Positions 45,301 to 55,770 of a DNA stretch of 64,000 nucleotides are shown here, in pieces. The translations under genes were made by a program, and so were the position numbers. Position 1 is the stretch's first letter. Each line of letters opens with the position of its first letter. Source of the stretch: Thalassolituus sp. (GTDB lineage: Bacteria; Pseudomonadota; Gammaproteobacteria; Pseudomonadales; Oceanobacteraceae); assembly GCA_006212115.1 (NCBI GenBank), contig PDUK01000001.1:1-64000 (forward strand). The letters run 5' to 3'. The notes below the pieces were generated by a model. It was given only the letters and a program-made list of their open reading frames with translations. It was not told where the DNA came from and made no database searches.

Positions 45301-45945
45301 TCGCGCTGCGTTCATCGCTTCCCGCTCTGGAACCGCATCGTTACGACCACGCAATGCGCCATACAAGCGGCGCAGATATTGTTTCTTAGTATCGTACTTT
45401 TCTACGCTGTTCGGATTGATGCGCTGCGACAGATTTTTGGTCAATTTCCCCAGTGGAATCACTTCTTGCTGAGAGTCGTCGATATTGAGGAGAAAATCGC
45501 TCTGGGTCAGCTCTTCACCTGCAACAATAAAAAACTGAATGTCATTCTGTCGCGCCACTGGTGTGCCACCAGCCCGATCCACCGTCGCACTCACGCCAAT
45601 AATGGCCGTAAACGGGTCGCCGCTCTCACCCTGAGTCGGATAGAAAACCGCGGCGAGATAGCCCACTGCGCCGTTAGGTCGCGCGTAACTGCCATCGTCA
45701 CAACCGAGCACATAAGACGCCAGCGTCCGAACATTCTTCCCGCGCCCGCGCTGAGTCGCCTCGTCCTGACCCGGGTTGTAATGGAACAGAGTATCGTGCG
45801 CCGCCGTCATGATGGTCTGGATCGCATCTGCTGCTGTTGTTTTGCCCGATCCGTTACCACCGGACAGCAAGTTAATTGGGCCAAATTCAAATTCGGTTGC
45901 AGGGATATTGCCCCAGTTGATGTAGATAAACTTCTTCAGGAACAT
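42304..45945 (-). CDS. mksB: MksB/JetC-like SMC-type ATPase
   Basis: A 1213-residue SMC-like protein. The N-terminal head has Walker A GGNGSGKTT (residues 29-37) after INWGNIPATEFEFGPINLLS. Long coiled-coil arms (about 270-500 and 690-900) surround a hinge-like globular part near 520-680. The C-terminal head has signature GTGSGGQLETPAYI, Walker B LRIVLVDEAF and the D-loop SKMDE. This is the MukB-like condensin ATPase found in Mks and Wadjet systems, where it loops DNA. It follows the KITE subunit by 6 bases and is followed directly by a globin gene, where Wadjet would have the JetD nuclease. The assignment to the Mks group is firm; the subtype is not. Confidence 0.85.
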   Translation of the reverse strand: MFLKKFIYINWGNIPATEFEFGPINLLSGGNGSGKTTAADAIQTIMTAAHDTLFHYNPGQDEATQRGRGKNVRTLASYVLGCDDGSYARPNGAVGYLAAVFYPTQGESGDPFTAIIGVSATVDRAGGTPVARQNDIQFFIVAGEELTQSDFLLNIDDSQQEVIPLGKLTKNLSQRINPNSVEKYDTKKQYLRRLYGALRGRNDAVPEREAMNAARTFSRFMAYKPVKSINGFVANEILEAKDMGDAIRSVSDLMKTIYAMESDANKLAESIEMLSGTRDSAGRYIDQWIDYNVLEYTAARSRYLNDQKNYLNAKEIQQQIRESLNKTQKERDVAQDRRKQVREQLISMEARRQGIDALQDKDAAEQALNDGKAKLQQQAIPLLEQDQMLQASLRATELLYGALQKTNVAAEIPSLGSKRIAEQAREVLAIKDNGAVDFRKLLGKDWIDLSPLEAHLDDARAQQSLVNSWRERFHDTELESSGVSLRDQIARVADRRDQKLQQAKHRMVQKQNEIASLEARQATYPGYVRQALEAIMRECPQAEPRVLADYVEVTDPDWQSAIEGYIGGARFSIIVESAFEAEAAHILRQIPGGSRARVIQGEKAKKDSERMKIPSNSIIHLMDFEHATARYYLEASYGTVEQVADIQALRMTRRGVTKEGLGSGAYSIYRCDLEDADLVFGLGARERALAAKRSEVNMLEDVANEANYQLRQAQQLLDAVNLLRHVSFADQMQAMLDTQYAMTQAENSLKGVDISSFGDIEHEFTALKEKADDLDAQIKELDGELGRLQQQLNDAEKGVKALSEHQEQTSDVADAKESALRSIVGIWPDFDLEKRLEQADKEAEESPVDAIENLRKSVSQELNSIAYEIERNITEHNQTCQTVDSIVYTPDYRDEHGAKFFTSVCDLQREVERVHNRLKNNILVEKQDKLHQLRESFNNVFVTNLCHSIYQAINDGKRILEDLNKELAHHQFGADRETYWFDWEWVPEYKEYFQFFDEVIKNPSLGDGATLFTAELSASSVKVRDQLMNMLLDEDEQKAMRELERISDYRNYRSYEIYKQPANKDPIALSQYGTGSGGQLETPAYIIRSAAITSAFRFNEGDTHLRIVLVDEAFSKMDETRSKEVINYLTESLGLQLLFIMPTSKSGPFMDLVSNQFVFSKVPLTGGLKKGELQTRVLVDRQQCNQEKVKELWANHRRTIRHQASLDFMEEFA

Positions 45946-45951
45946 GGCTTG

Positions 45952-46908
45952 TTATTCTCCGAACAGACTGACGGGTTTGTTGGTATCGGAATCATCGTCA
46001 TTTGATACGACACTGGAATCAGGCTCATCGCCTTTGTTGTCCGATGCCTCATCAGTCTTATTTTCATCCAGCGGATCGCTTTGAGACGCGTCGGCCTGCT
46101 GCTCTCCGTCTGTGGTTGTTTCTGTTTCTGGCTCTGCGATTTCATCCTGACTTTCAAGATCGTCCTGAGCCTCAGCCGGTTCACTCTGCATATCTGGATT
46201 TTCGTTCTGAGCTTCAGACGCCTCGCCTTGAGCGTCTGACGCTTCGCCCTGAGCATCGGGCGCTTCGCTTTGGTCGTCTTCGTCATCAGAAGCCATCAGC
46301 TCTGTCAGTACTTCATCACTGACATAGCTCATGATCATCGGGCGTATACGAAGCCAGATATCGCCATCATGCACGCTGTCTTCATTCTGCAGCTGTACCA
46401 GACGCATCTGTCGGAGTTTACGGAAAAGCGCTTTCCGCTCGGTGACGTTGTCGGGCAGACTGCGCTTGAGCAGGTTTTTCATAGCAATGGTCAGGCCTTC
46501 CAGAGAGACCATCACACACCCCTGCTCGTCGACTGCACCTTCGCGAAGCGCCTTGTCGTACTGCGCGCGCAACACCAGAATCAATGCTACTTCGCTTTGG
46601 TTTAAACGCTGACGAAACGCGGGGTTACCTGCGTTTTGCTGGTTTTCGTCCATACCTGGCACCTGAGCACCGGGTGGATACAAACGGATAAACTGGAATC
46701 GCTTATCGTGCTGTATACGAATACCGAGAACCGAGAGATATTCGCCCACTAATTCTTCGATACGAACGTAACGGTCGTACAGTGTCTGCTCTACCTGAGA
46801 TTCGTCCCGGCAAATTACGCCGTAGTCTAAAAGTCGTACCAACAGCTCAGAGTAATCTTTCTGGCTGAGGCCTTCTTTTTCCAGTTCCCGATCTATTTCA
46901 TGCAACAT
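45952..46908 (-). CDS. mksE: MksE/JetB-like KITE subunit (DUF4194) with acidic tail
   Basis: A 318-residue protein. Residues 1-205 are winged-helix (KITE) type: [51 protein letters not shown] and [16 protein letters not shown], the DUF4194 pattern. Residues 207-318 are an unusual acidic, disordered tail. It begins with repeats of EASDAQGE and ends KPVSLFGE. The family normally stops near the end of the winged helices. It starts 26 bases after mksF and ends 6 bases before mksB. It should bridge MksF and MksB. Confidence 0.8.
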   Translation of the reverse strand: MLHEIDRELEKEGLSQKDYSELLVRLLDYGVICRDESQVEQTLYDRYVRIEELVGEYLSVLGIRIQHDKRFQFIRLYPPGAQVPGMDENQQNAGNPAFRQRLNQSEVALILVLRAQYDKALREGAVDEQGCVMVSLEGLTIAMKNLLKRSLPDNVTERKALFRKLRQMRLVQLQNEDSVHDGDIWLRIRPMIMSYVSDEVLTELMASDDEDDQSEAPDAQGEASDAQGEASEAQNENPDMQSEPAEAQDDLESQDEIAEPETETTTDGEQQADASQSDPLDENKTDEASDNKGDEPDSSVVSNDDDSDTNKPVSLFGE

Positions 46909-46934
46909 AATTCAATTCTTCTGGCTGGGCTGAT

Positions 46935-48500
46935 TCAGGACTGTTTCTGAACAAGCTCAAAGGTAAAGTGATCTTTTTTAATGAAGTAACCCTCGCCGTT
47001 TTCATCACGAGGGTTGTCATCGTAATCGATGCGAAATTCGAATTCAGACGACAATCCGTCCGCAGCCCCAAGACCGATCGCGTGAGCAACGGCAAGGAAG
47101 TCTTGCGCGGATTCAATCGGTATGTCGCGTGTCGAAATTCGTTTGCCACTACTGAGCTTGCTGCTCATAAAGTGGCGCAATGCTTGTTGGTTAACCAGGA
47201 ACGCCTGATCAAGAACCTGCTGGACGTATATCTCACGCCGCGCGTCCACATCGAAGTCGCCCTTGCCATCGTCCAGAGCCGCTTCAATTTTCTGCCGGGT
47301 CCGGCTGGCGTGAATGCGCACAGAAGCTGGATCGACCAGACGCACCTGCGGCACTTCCATTAGCTCTCCCGCTCGCTCTAATGCGTCCGCCTGTTCTTTC
47401 TCCGGGAGCGACGACAGATGTTTACAGACCGCCAGCACATCGTTGTGTTGCTGCGACGCCAGATAGCTCATCTGACGGATAATGATGTCAGCCCGCTTAG
47501 TAAAGCTTTGGAGGGCACGTCGCAATGCAGGAAGCATAATGTCACTGGCATTACGCATACGCAGTTCGATGCCGTCCAGAATGGTCCACAAGACGGAATT
47601 TCCCTCTTTGGCCAGCTCGGGCAAAAGTTCCCGTAAGCGCTTTTCAGCACGCGCTTTGAACTCAACGTCCTGCTTACGAATACCCTCAATCAGGCCCTGA
47701 ATCTGGTCGCGGTGCTTTTCAACGTTATCGGCGGACAAACGCACAGAAAGATCCGGTTGAAAGCGGTTTTCCATAAAATCGAAAAACGCTTCGCTGGCCC
47801 GCTCAATCAGTAGCTGGTCTTCCATCTCGCGCACGAGGTCGCGCTTGCGCTCTTCCAGCTCGCCAATCACGTCAGTGAAGTCGCTGATAATACGCTCGGA
47901 ATATTCGTAGGCATCAAGCAGGTCGTAGATGTCACCGCGCTCCTGAAAGGATTCCAGAGAGTTACGGGTATTACGGGTATTACGATGACGGGTTCGTGCC
48001 ATCGCTCTGCTTTCTTCGATGAATGGCTCGGTGAACTGCCGGCCATAACGGGTAAATCCAAAGGTGCTCTGCAGGTTGGCTTCGTCGACCTGCTTCTCCA
48101 GCCAGCCAAACTCGATCAGCTGATTCAACACCCAGCCTGCCTGTTCGCGACTGGTGCGGAAACGACTGTCACTGGACTCATCGTCACTGTCGTAGCCATC
48201 TGCTAACACAGGGGCCCGGACCAGCGCCTCCTGAAACACTTCAATCACGGTGTCACGCTGGATAGCCTGTCCGTAGTCGGCACTGCTGGAACTATACAGC
48301 CGCTGGTAGAGTTCTTTCAGACACTCCATCACTTGGGCTCGATACTTACCGGTTAGCGGGCGGAAAAACTGCCCCCGTTCCTGCTCAAAAAACATACGAT
48401 TTCTTATTATTCCAGCGCGGTCAAAGGTCAGTAGATTACTGAAACGGCGAGGCGTTGGCCAGCCCGATGAGAGGCTCGTCACAATGTCGGATTGGCGCAC
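46935..48500 (-). CDS. mksF: MksF/JetA-like kleisin subunit
   Basis: A 521-residue helical protein, first in the operon with mksE and mksB. It starts with a winged-helix-like region (RPLTGKYRAQVMECLKELY, EQAGWVLNQLIEFGWLEK). A long helical middle (IGELEERKRDLVREMEDQLL) and a C-terminal domain ending DHFTFELVQKQS follow. It is the kleisin that links the ATPase heads. It does not look like the DUF3375 form of type I Wadjet JetA. The start is a GTG at 48500 without a clear ribosome site, so the true start could be a little downstream. Its promoter region is shared with the divergent histidine kinase gene. Confidence 0.75.
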   Translation of the reverse strand: MRQSDIVTSLSSGWPTPRRFSNLLTFDRAGIIRNRMFFEQERGQFFRPLTGKYRAQVMECLKELYQRLYSSSSADYGQAIQRDTVIEVFQEALVRAPVLADGYDSDDESSDSRFRTSREQAGWVLNQLIEFGWLEKQVDEANLQSTFGFTRYGRQFTEPFIEESRAMARTRHRNTRNTRNSLESFQERGDIYDLLDAYEYSERIISDFTDVIGELEERKRDLVREMEDQLLIERASEAFFDFMENRFQPDLSVRLSADNVEKHRDQIQGLIEGIRKQDVEFKARAEKRLRELLPELAKEGNSVLWTILDGIELRMRNASDIMLPALRRALQSFTKRADIIIRQMSYLASQQHNDVLAVCKHLSSLPEKEQADALERAGELMEVPQVRLVDPASVRIHASRTRQKIEAALDDGKGDFDVDARREIYVQQVLDQAFLVNQQALRHFMSSKLSSGKRISTRDIPIESAQDFLAVAHAIGLGAADGLSSEFEFRIDYDDNPRDENGEGYFIKKDHFTFELVQKQS

Positions 48501-48560
48501 TCCACAATTGATCGCGAAGGAGTATACTGGCCCATATCACCAAGCGCCCCAAGCAAAGGA

Positions 48561-50996
48561 ATGTCTGTGTTCGGTTTCCCCTATTGCGGTCCCTTTCCGT
48601 CTGTTCTGCTCACCGTTCTGGTGTCGGTTTTGTTATCGCTGCTGAGCCCTCTGTCGAACGCCTCTGAGATGGCCGAGTTCAATACTTACTCTGGCTCAGT
48701 GACACTGACACCCGGCGAATCTGTACTCGCGGGCAAGCACTGGCGGTACATTGAGACATCGCAACTGACACCCGAGAAAGTACACACCCAGCTGGCGTCT
48801 CTGGATGTAGTTACAGCCTGGCAGCAAAGCACGGAAGACTACCTGAACCTGGGCATGGCACATGACGGCTATTGGCTCACCCTGTCAGTTACATCCGAGG
48901 AAGATGGGCAGTGGTACCTACGCAACCGCTATTCCCTGTTGGATCTCGCGATTCTGTTCCAGTGCCCGCACGGCGTCACTGATAGCAGCCAATGCTCCGT
49001 CACTCGGGGCGGAGACCGGATTCCTTACCACGAGCGGGTAATAGACCACCCTAATCTGATTCTTCCGGTGGATGTTTCCGCGGGCCAGACCTACGACCTG
49101 TACCTGTACGTCACCACGGAAGGAACCTATCAGCTGCCGATGGAGTTTGTAGGGCAAGAACAGCTTCAGGAGCAGTTAATCCATAACGGCGTGTTCCGGG
49201 GTGCGTACTACGCCGTGATGCTGGCGATGGCTCTGTATAATCTGGTTCTCTTTTTCGCAGTCCGAGACCGGCTCTACCTCTATTACACTGCCTTCGTCTC
49301 CAGCTTCCTGTTCTTTCATATGAACTTTGAAGGGTCGGCCTACGGTTACTTCTGGCCCGACTCACCCGAATTGAACAGTTTTATGGTGCCGCTTACCTTC
49401 GCCATCAGTCAGTTCTTTTTTGCTCTGTTTCTGCCACAGCTGCTGTACCTGAGAAACTACTGCCCGAAAGCCGATATGGTGTACCGGATTTATGTTCCTG
49501 TGACACTGGCATTTGCAGTGATGTCCTTTGCTGCGCCGTATCAGACCGCAGTAAGTTGGCAGAATTACGTCAACTCCTTCCTGGCCATTTATACCTTGAT
49601 TGCGGGTATACGCGCCTGGACGCAAGGACACAAGCCAGCGAAGTACTTCACCCTCGCCTGGCTGGCGTTCATGGTGGGTGTGGTGTCTGCCAACCTGAGT
49701 GCACTCGGCATTATTCCCGGCACGCCGCTCGTGCTCTATGGCTATCAGATCGGCTCTGTCTTTGACGTCATTCTGATCTCTCTGGCGATGGGCGCCCGGA
49801 TCAATATGCTGCGTGATGCCCGTGAACGAGACCAACGGCGCCTCACGGACAGTCAGAACGAATCCATCCGATTATTGAAGCAGTACGAAGACCTCTACCA
49901 GAATTCACTGTCAGGACGCTTCCAGCTGAACAGTCAATGCGAAGTCATAGGATGTAACCCCGCTTTTGCCAGCATTCTTGGATTCCGTAATGTCGATGAG
50001 GTGCTGCAGGTCAAACCGCACCTCGACCAACTCATCGAAACACCACAAGCCTCGATAGAACTGTGGGATGTTTTGGAACGCCATACGCAGGTCAGTGGTT
50101 ACGAGCTGACGCTGATGCCTAAACGTGGATCAGCCGTCAAAGCCATCCTTACCATGCGCCGGGATAAACGCGGTGACGATGCATGTTGGGCGGGCTCCTT
50201 CCTCAATGTGACCGAAAAATACGAGCAAGAAAACGCCCTGCAGAAGCTACAGGAAAACCGTCAGGCCTCAATGCAACAGCTGGTTATGGGTGTATCTCAT
50301 GAAATGAATACGCCCCTGGGCAATATTCGACTTGCTGCCACTCACATACAGGACCGAGTAGAGCACGACGTCACGCAGATTGATCCTGACTTCAAGTCAG
50401 CGATACACCAGGTCAACGACAACATAGCCCGGCTTGCTGATCTGAATAAGCTGATTCAGTCATCGATGGGCGATACTTCATCGCAGCAGCCAGACAGTAT
50501 TTACCTCAGATCCTGGTTCTCAACCTGGACAGAAGACACCCTGAAACGCTACCCCAAGCTTGAGCTGGAAGTCATTAGTTACCCTGATACGGCACTGTGG
50601 CGCGGTCAGGTTACGTTGCTGGAGCGGGTACTGAATCAACTGACAGACAATGCTGTAGTGCACAATGGCGAGGTGTATAACGGCACCCAACTCTACGTCC
50701 GGGTATCAGCGTCACTGGAAGACGACTCACTGACGATTGAGTTCCAGGACAATGGCCGCGGTATCAGTGCCGATGCCAAGGACAAAATTTTTATGCCGTT
50801 CTATACGACACGCCGCGCAGAAGCGACAAAGAAAGGATTAGGCTTGTACGAGGTTCATAATCTGGTGACGCACGTCATGGGCGGCAGCCTAAACTGTCCG
50901 GATGTGAATCAGGGTTTTGCTATTCAGATTACATTGCCCGAAGTAGAGCAGGAGGTGCGCCCAGCTGGAGATCTCCCCAGCCAGGCGAGTTGGTAA
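48561..50996 (+). CDS. 7TM-DISM sensor histidine kinase
   Basis: An 811-residue membrane sensor. After a signal-like span (VLLTVLVSVLLSLLSPLSNA) there is a periplasmic sensor domain of about 170 residues of the DISM extracellular type. Seven membrane spans follow (about residues 215-430), then a short coiled coil, a PAS domain (about 450-560) and a kinase core. The phospho-acceptor His is in MGVSHEMNTPLGNIR. The ATP-binding boxes are NQLTDNAVVHNG, FQDNGRGIS, FMPFYTTRR and GLGLYEVHNL. No receiver domain or partner regulator gene is adjacent. ATG 48561 begins MSVFGFPY, but AAAGGA abuts it; an upstream TTG at 48492 is possible. Confidence 0.85.
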   Translation: MSVFGFPYCGPFPSVLLTVLVSVLLSLLSPLSNASEMAEFNTYSGSVTLTPGESVLAGKHWRYIETSQLTPEKVHTQLASLDVVTAWQQSTEDYLNLGMAHDGYWLTLSVTSEEDGQWYLRNRYSLLDLAILFQCPHGVTDSSQCSVTRGGDRIPYHERVIDHPNLILPVDVSAGQTYDLYLYVTTEGTYQLPMEFVGQEQLQEQLIHNGVFRGAYYAVMLAMALYNLVLFFAVRDRLYLYYTAFVSSFLFFHMNFEGSAYGYFWPDSPELNSFMVPLTFAISQFFFALFLPQLLYLRNYCPKADMVYRIYVPVTLAFAVMSFAAPYQTAVSWQNYVNSFLAIYTLIAGIRAWTQGHKPAKYFTLAWLAFMVGVVSANLSALGIIPGTPLVLYGYQIGSVFDVILISLAMGARINMLRDARERDQRRLTDSQNESIRLLKQYEDLYQNSLSGRFQLNSQCEVIGCNPAFASILGFRNVDEVLQVKPHLDQLIETPQASIELWDVLERHTQVSGYELTLMPKRGSAVKAILTMRRDKRGDDACWAGSFLNVTEKYEQENALQKLQENRQASMQQLVMGVSHEMNTPLGNIRLAATHIQDRVEHDVTQIDPDFKSAIHQVNDNIARLADLNKLIQSSMGDTSSQQPDSIYLRSWFSTWTEDTLKRYPKLELEVISYPDTALWRGQVTLLERVLNQLTDNAVVHNGEVYNGTQLYVRVSASLEDDSLTIEFQDNGRGISADAKDKIFMPFYTTRRAEATKKGLGLYEVHNLVTHVMGGSLNCPDVNQGFAIQITLPEVEQEVRPAGDLPSQASW

Positions 50997-51009
50997 CTCA
51001 AGGGAAGAA

Positions 51010-53055
<2,046 letters not shown>

Positions 53056-53249
53056 TCATCAGTTGCAGCTCTGGCGGCTGCCTTCTCATCAATATGCAAC
53101 CAGTTTAGCCATTGGCCCGGCATTTGAAATGATCAAGTATTACGATAAAGATACCATATAGAACAAATATCATTTAATAAACAAACTGGCCCCCACAGAA
53201 AACATGGTCTAACTTTAATGGAGCAAATAAACCATCTGGAGTCTGCCTC

Positions 53250-54566
53250 ATGTTCTTCTCTCGCAAGCCTGCTGCGTCGGGCGATGTTAACGCCATAGAA
53301 TCTGAAAAATTAGGCATATTGAACGCGATTGAGAGCTCACAAGCGATGGCTGAGTTCAGCCCAGAGGGTATCGTTTTAAGAGCCAATTCCGAATATCACA
53401 AGCTGTTCGGTTTCCCGGACGGACACCTGACCGACCGGCCGCACCGGGAGCTTTGCCATAGCCGCGACATAGAGTCACCCGACTATCAGGAATTCTGGCG
53501 CAAGCTGGGATCAGGAGAGTTGGTCAACGGCCAATTCCGCCGCAAGAACGCCAGTGGACAGACACTCTGGCTGGACGGCACCTATGCTCCAGTCAAAGAC
53601 GCCAGCGGCCGTATCACAAAGATTGTAAAAATCGCCCACGACATTACTGAGCTTATGGAGGCGAATAACCATTTCAGCGATGCCTTCAAGGCCGTAGAGC
53701 GCTCAATGGCGGTGATCGAATTTGACGTCAACGGCGTCATTCAACGTGCTAACGACAACTTCCTGGGTGCGACGGGCTACACCGCAGCGGAAATCATCGG
53801 TCAGCATCACCGGATATTTATGCCGGCGGACGACGCCTCTTCACCAGAGTACGCTCAGTTTTGGGAAAACCTGGCTCAGGGCAAGTTCATCAGCAGCCGT
53901 TTCCGCCGGGTCCGCAAAGATGGTCAGGACTTATGGCTTGAGGCTTCCTACACCCCACTTATCTCATCCGAGGGTGACGTCTACGGCGTGGTGAAGTTCG
54001 CAACCGACATCACAGAAAGCGTACAGAAAGCACTGACCGAGAAAGAGCGTGCTGCCAGCGCTTTCCATATCACGACTGCAACCGAGCAATCCGCCAGTAC
54101 CGGTACCGATATTATCCAGCAAGCATCTGATGAAATGACCAAAGTTTCGACGGCGGTATCGGAAGCGGCAGCGGTAATCTCTGAGCTTGGCGCACAATCG
54201 GATATGATTACATCAATCGTTAACACCATTCGCGGTATTGCTGATCAGACCAACCTCCTCGCACTGAATGCTGCGATTGAGGCTGCTCGCGCTGGCGACC
54301 AAGGTCGTGGATTCGCAGTGGTTGCGGACGAAGTACGGCAACTGGCAGCCAGAACCAGTAGTTCGACGGAAGAAATTTCTCAGATGATCAACAAGATGCA
54401 AAGCGGAACATCAAAAGCGATTGAAAGCATGGAGTCATGCCAGACTCAGGCTGGCCAGGGGGTAGCCCTGGCAACGCGCGCCGGAGAGGTGATTCTGGAA
54501 ATCCGCGAGGGTACACGCGAAGCCGTAAATGCCGTCAGTATTTTCTCTGACAGTCTCAGCTCGTGA
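53250..54566 (+). CDS. Soluble PAS-PAS chemoreceptor (BdlA-like)
   Basis: A 438-residue cytoplasmic methyl-accepting protein with no membrane span. Two PAS domains (about 20-135 and 145-255) each end with the PAC motif ([11 protein letters not shown] and [11 protein letters not shown]). The signalling hairpin tip is [38 protein letters not shown]. The layout and length match BdlA of P. aeruginosa, which controls biofilm dispersal. GGAGT lies before the ATG. No chemotaxis genes are adjacent. The C-terminus ends at a hairpin that overlaps its stop codon. Confidence 0.9.
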   Translation: MFFSRKPAASGDVNAIESEKLGILNAIESSQAMAEFSPEGIVLRANSEYHKLFGFPDGHLTDRPHRELCHSRDIESPDYQEFWRKLGSGELVNGQFRRKNASGQTLWLDGTYAPVKDASGRITKIVKIAHDITELMEANNHFSDAFKAVERSMAVIEFDVNGVIQRANDNFLGATGYTAAEIIGQHHRIFMPADDASSPEYAQFWENLAQGKFISSRFRRVRKDGQDLWLEASYTPLISSEGDVYGVVKFATDITESVQKALTEKERAASAFHITTATEQSASTGTDIIQQASDEMTKVSTAVSEAAAVISELGAQSDMITSIVNTIRGIADQTNLLALNAAIEAARAGDQGRGFAVVADEVRQLAARTSSSTEEISQMINKMQSGTSKAIESMESCQTQAGQGVALATRAGEVILEIREGTREAVNAVSIFSDSLSS

Positions 54567-54585
54567 GTCGCATGTGACGACTCAC
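54563..54585. terminator. Hairpin between convergent chemoreceptor and mrp genes
   Basis: GTGAGTCG (54563-54570) pairs with CGACTCAC (54578-54585) around CATGTGA, overlapping the chemoreceptor stop codon. There is no T-tract. Confidence 0.5.
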
Positions 54586-54621
54586 TCCGAATGACCCAAG
54601 CCTGGCGACCAACTTACTTAA

Positions 54622-55713
54622 TCAGTCGTCAGTGATCTGAATATCCGGGATCACTAACGGCGCATCATAGGTCATTAACGCAACCGCCAACCGTCGTGCC
54701 GCATGACGATACATCATGGCCACCTCAGAACAATCATCCGCTGCAACAACCGGAGTCCCGGCATCACTCTGCTCACGAATGTAAGTCGACAGCGGCAGTG
54801 ATCCCAGCACTGTGGTCTCATAGGTTTCTGCTAATCTGTCTGCGCCGTCAGTACCGAAAATATGCTCTGCGTGCCCACACTGGGAACAGATGTGCATGCT
54901 CATATTTTCAATCATACCCAATACCGGAATATCCACCTTGCGGAACATCTCGATACCTTTGCGAGCATCGGCTACGGCGATGTCTTGTGGCGTCGTCACG
55001 ATGACTGCGCCACTGACGGGGAATTTCTGACTCAGCGTAAGCTGAATATCTCCGGTACCCGGTGGCATATCGATAATCAGATAATCGAGCTCGCCCCACT
55101 GCGTCTGAGTCAGAATCTGCATCAAGGCGCCGGATACCATCGGCCCCCGCCAAACCATAGGGGTACTTTCGGTAACCAGATACGCCATCGACATGGTTTT
55201 CAGACCGTGCGCTTCAATCGGAATAAACCACTTATTATCGATGGTTTCCGGGCGAGTACCTTCTTCAATTCCAAGCATAATGCCTTGGGAAGGACCGTAG
55301 ATATCCGCATCAAGCAAGCCCACTTTGGCACCGTCTTTTGCCAGAGCCAGTGCCAGATTGACGCTGGTCGTTGACTTACCTACCCCACCTTTACCAGAGG
55401 CAATGGCAACAATATTTTTAACGTCTGAAATTGCTTCGAGGGCGGATTGCGCCTTGTGCTCGGTGACTTCCCACGAAATATTCACTACCGCAGAAGTACA
55501 TCCGTCGATGTTCTCAAGGGCAGTTTGAAGGAGTTGCGCGATTCCTACTTTGAGTGACTCACAGGGATACTCAAAATGAATATCAACCTCGATGCTGCCT
55601 GCATCGATGCGGATATCACGCACACAACCGGCACTGATCAGATCACTTTCTAAGTATGGGTCTGTGTATCCGCTCAGTGCGGCTTCAATTTGTGGCTGGG
55701 TTAATTGTGCCAA
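54622..55713 (-). CDS. apbC: Iron-sulfur cluster carrier protein Mrp/ApbC
   Basis: A 363-residue P-loop protein that delivers [4Fe-4S] clusters. Residues 1-90 are the MIP18-like domain. Residues 97 onward are the ParA/MinD-type ATPase with deviant Walker A SGKGGVGKST (107-114), VGLLDADIYGPSQG and DYLIIDMPPGTGD. The cluster-binding CSQC motif is present in MHICSQCGH. The start is a TTG with AGGTGA upstream. In many gammaproteobacteria this gene lies next to metG; here metG is not in the neighbourhood. Confidence 0.95.
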   Translation of the reverse strand: MAQLTQPQIEAALSGYTDPYLESDLISAGCVRDIRIDAGSIEVDIHFEYPCESLKVGIAQLLQTALENIDGCTSAVVNISWEVTEHKAQSALEAISDVKNIVAIASGKGGVGKSTTSVNLALALAKDGAKVGLLDADIYGPSQGIMLGIEEGTRPETIDNKWFIPIEAHGLKTMSMAYLVTESTPMVWRGPMVSGALMQILTQTQWGELDYLIIDMPPGTGDIQLTLSQKFPVSGAVIVTTPQDIAVADARKGIEMFRKVDIPVLGMIENMSMHICSQCGHAEHIFGTDGADRLAETYETTVLGSLPLSTYIREQSDAGTPVVAADDCSEVAMMYRHAARRLAVALMTYDAPLVIPDIQITDD

Positions 55714-55770
55714 GGTTCACCTGGTTTATCTGGGAGAAAACGCCGATTGTACGCCGCCGCCTTTCAGAAG

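Noticed and set aside
44914-46005. Long open frame (363 codons) on the plus strand opposite the mksB gene
   Set aside because: It is antisense to a well-supported coiled-coil ATPase gene, has a composition unlike a real protein (Phe/His/Arg-rich) and no ribosome site. It is a shadow of the codon bias on the other strand.
46190-46290. Short DNA repeats considered as a possible CRISPR or intergenic repeat array
   Set aside because: They are in frame within mksE and encode the acidic EAxDAQGE repeats; spacing and sequence are not CRISPR-like.
42304-48500. Classification of the SMC-like operon as a complete Wadjet plasmid-defence system
   Set aside because: No JetD/MksG nuclease gene is present on either side, and the kleisin does not look like the DUF3375 type. 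The nuclease-free Mks condensin is the safer call.
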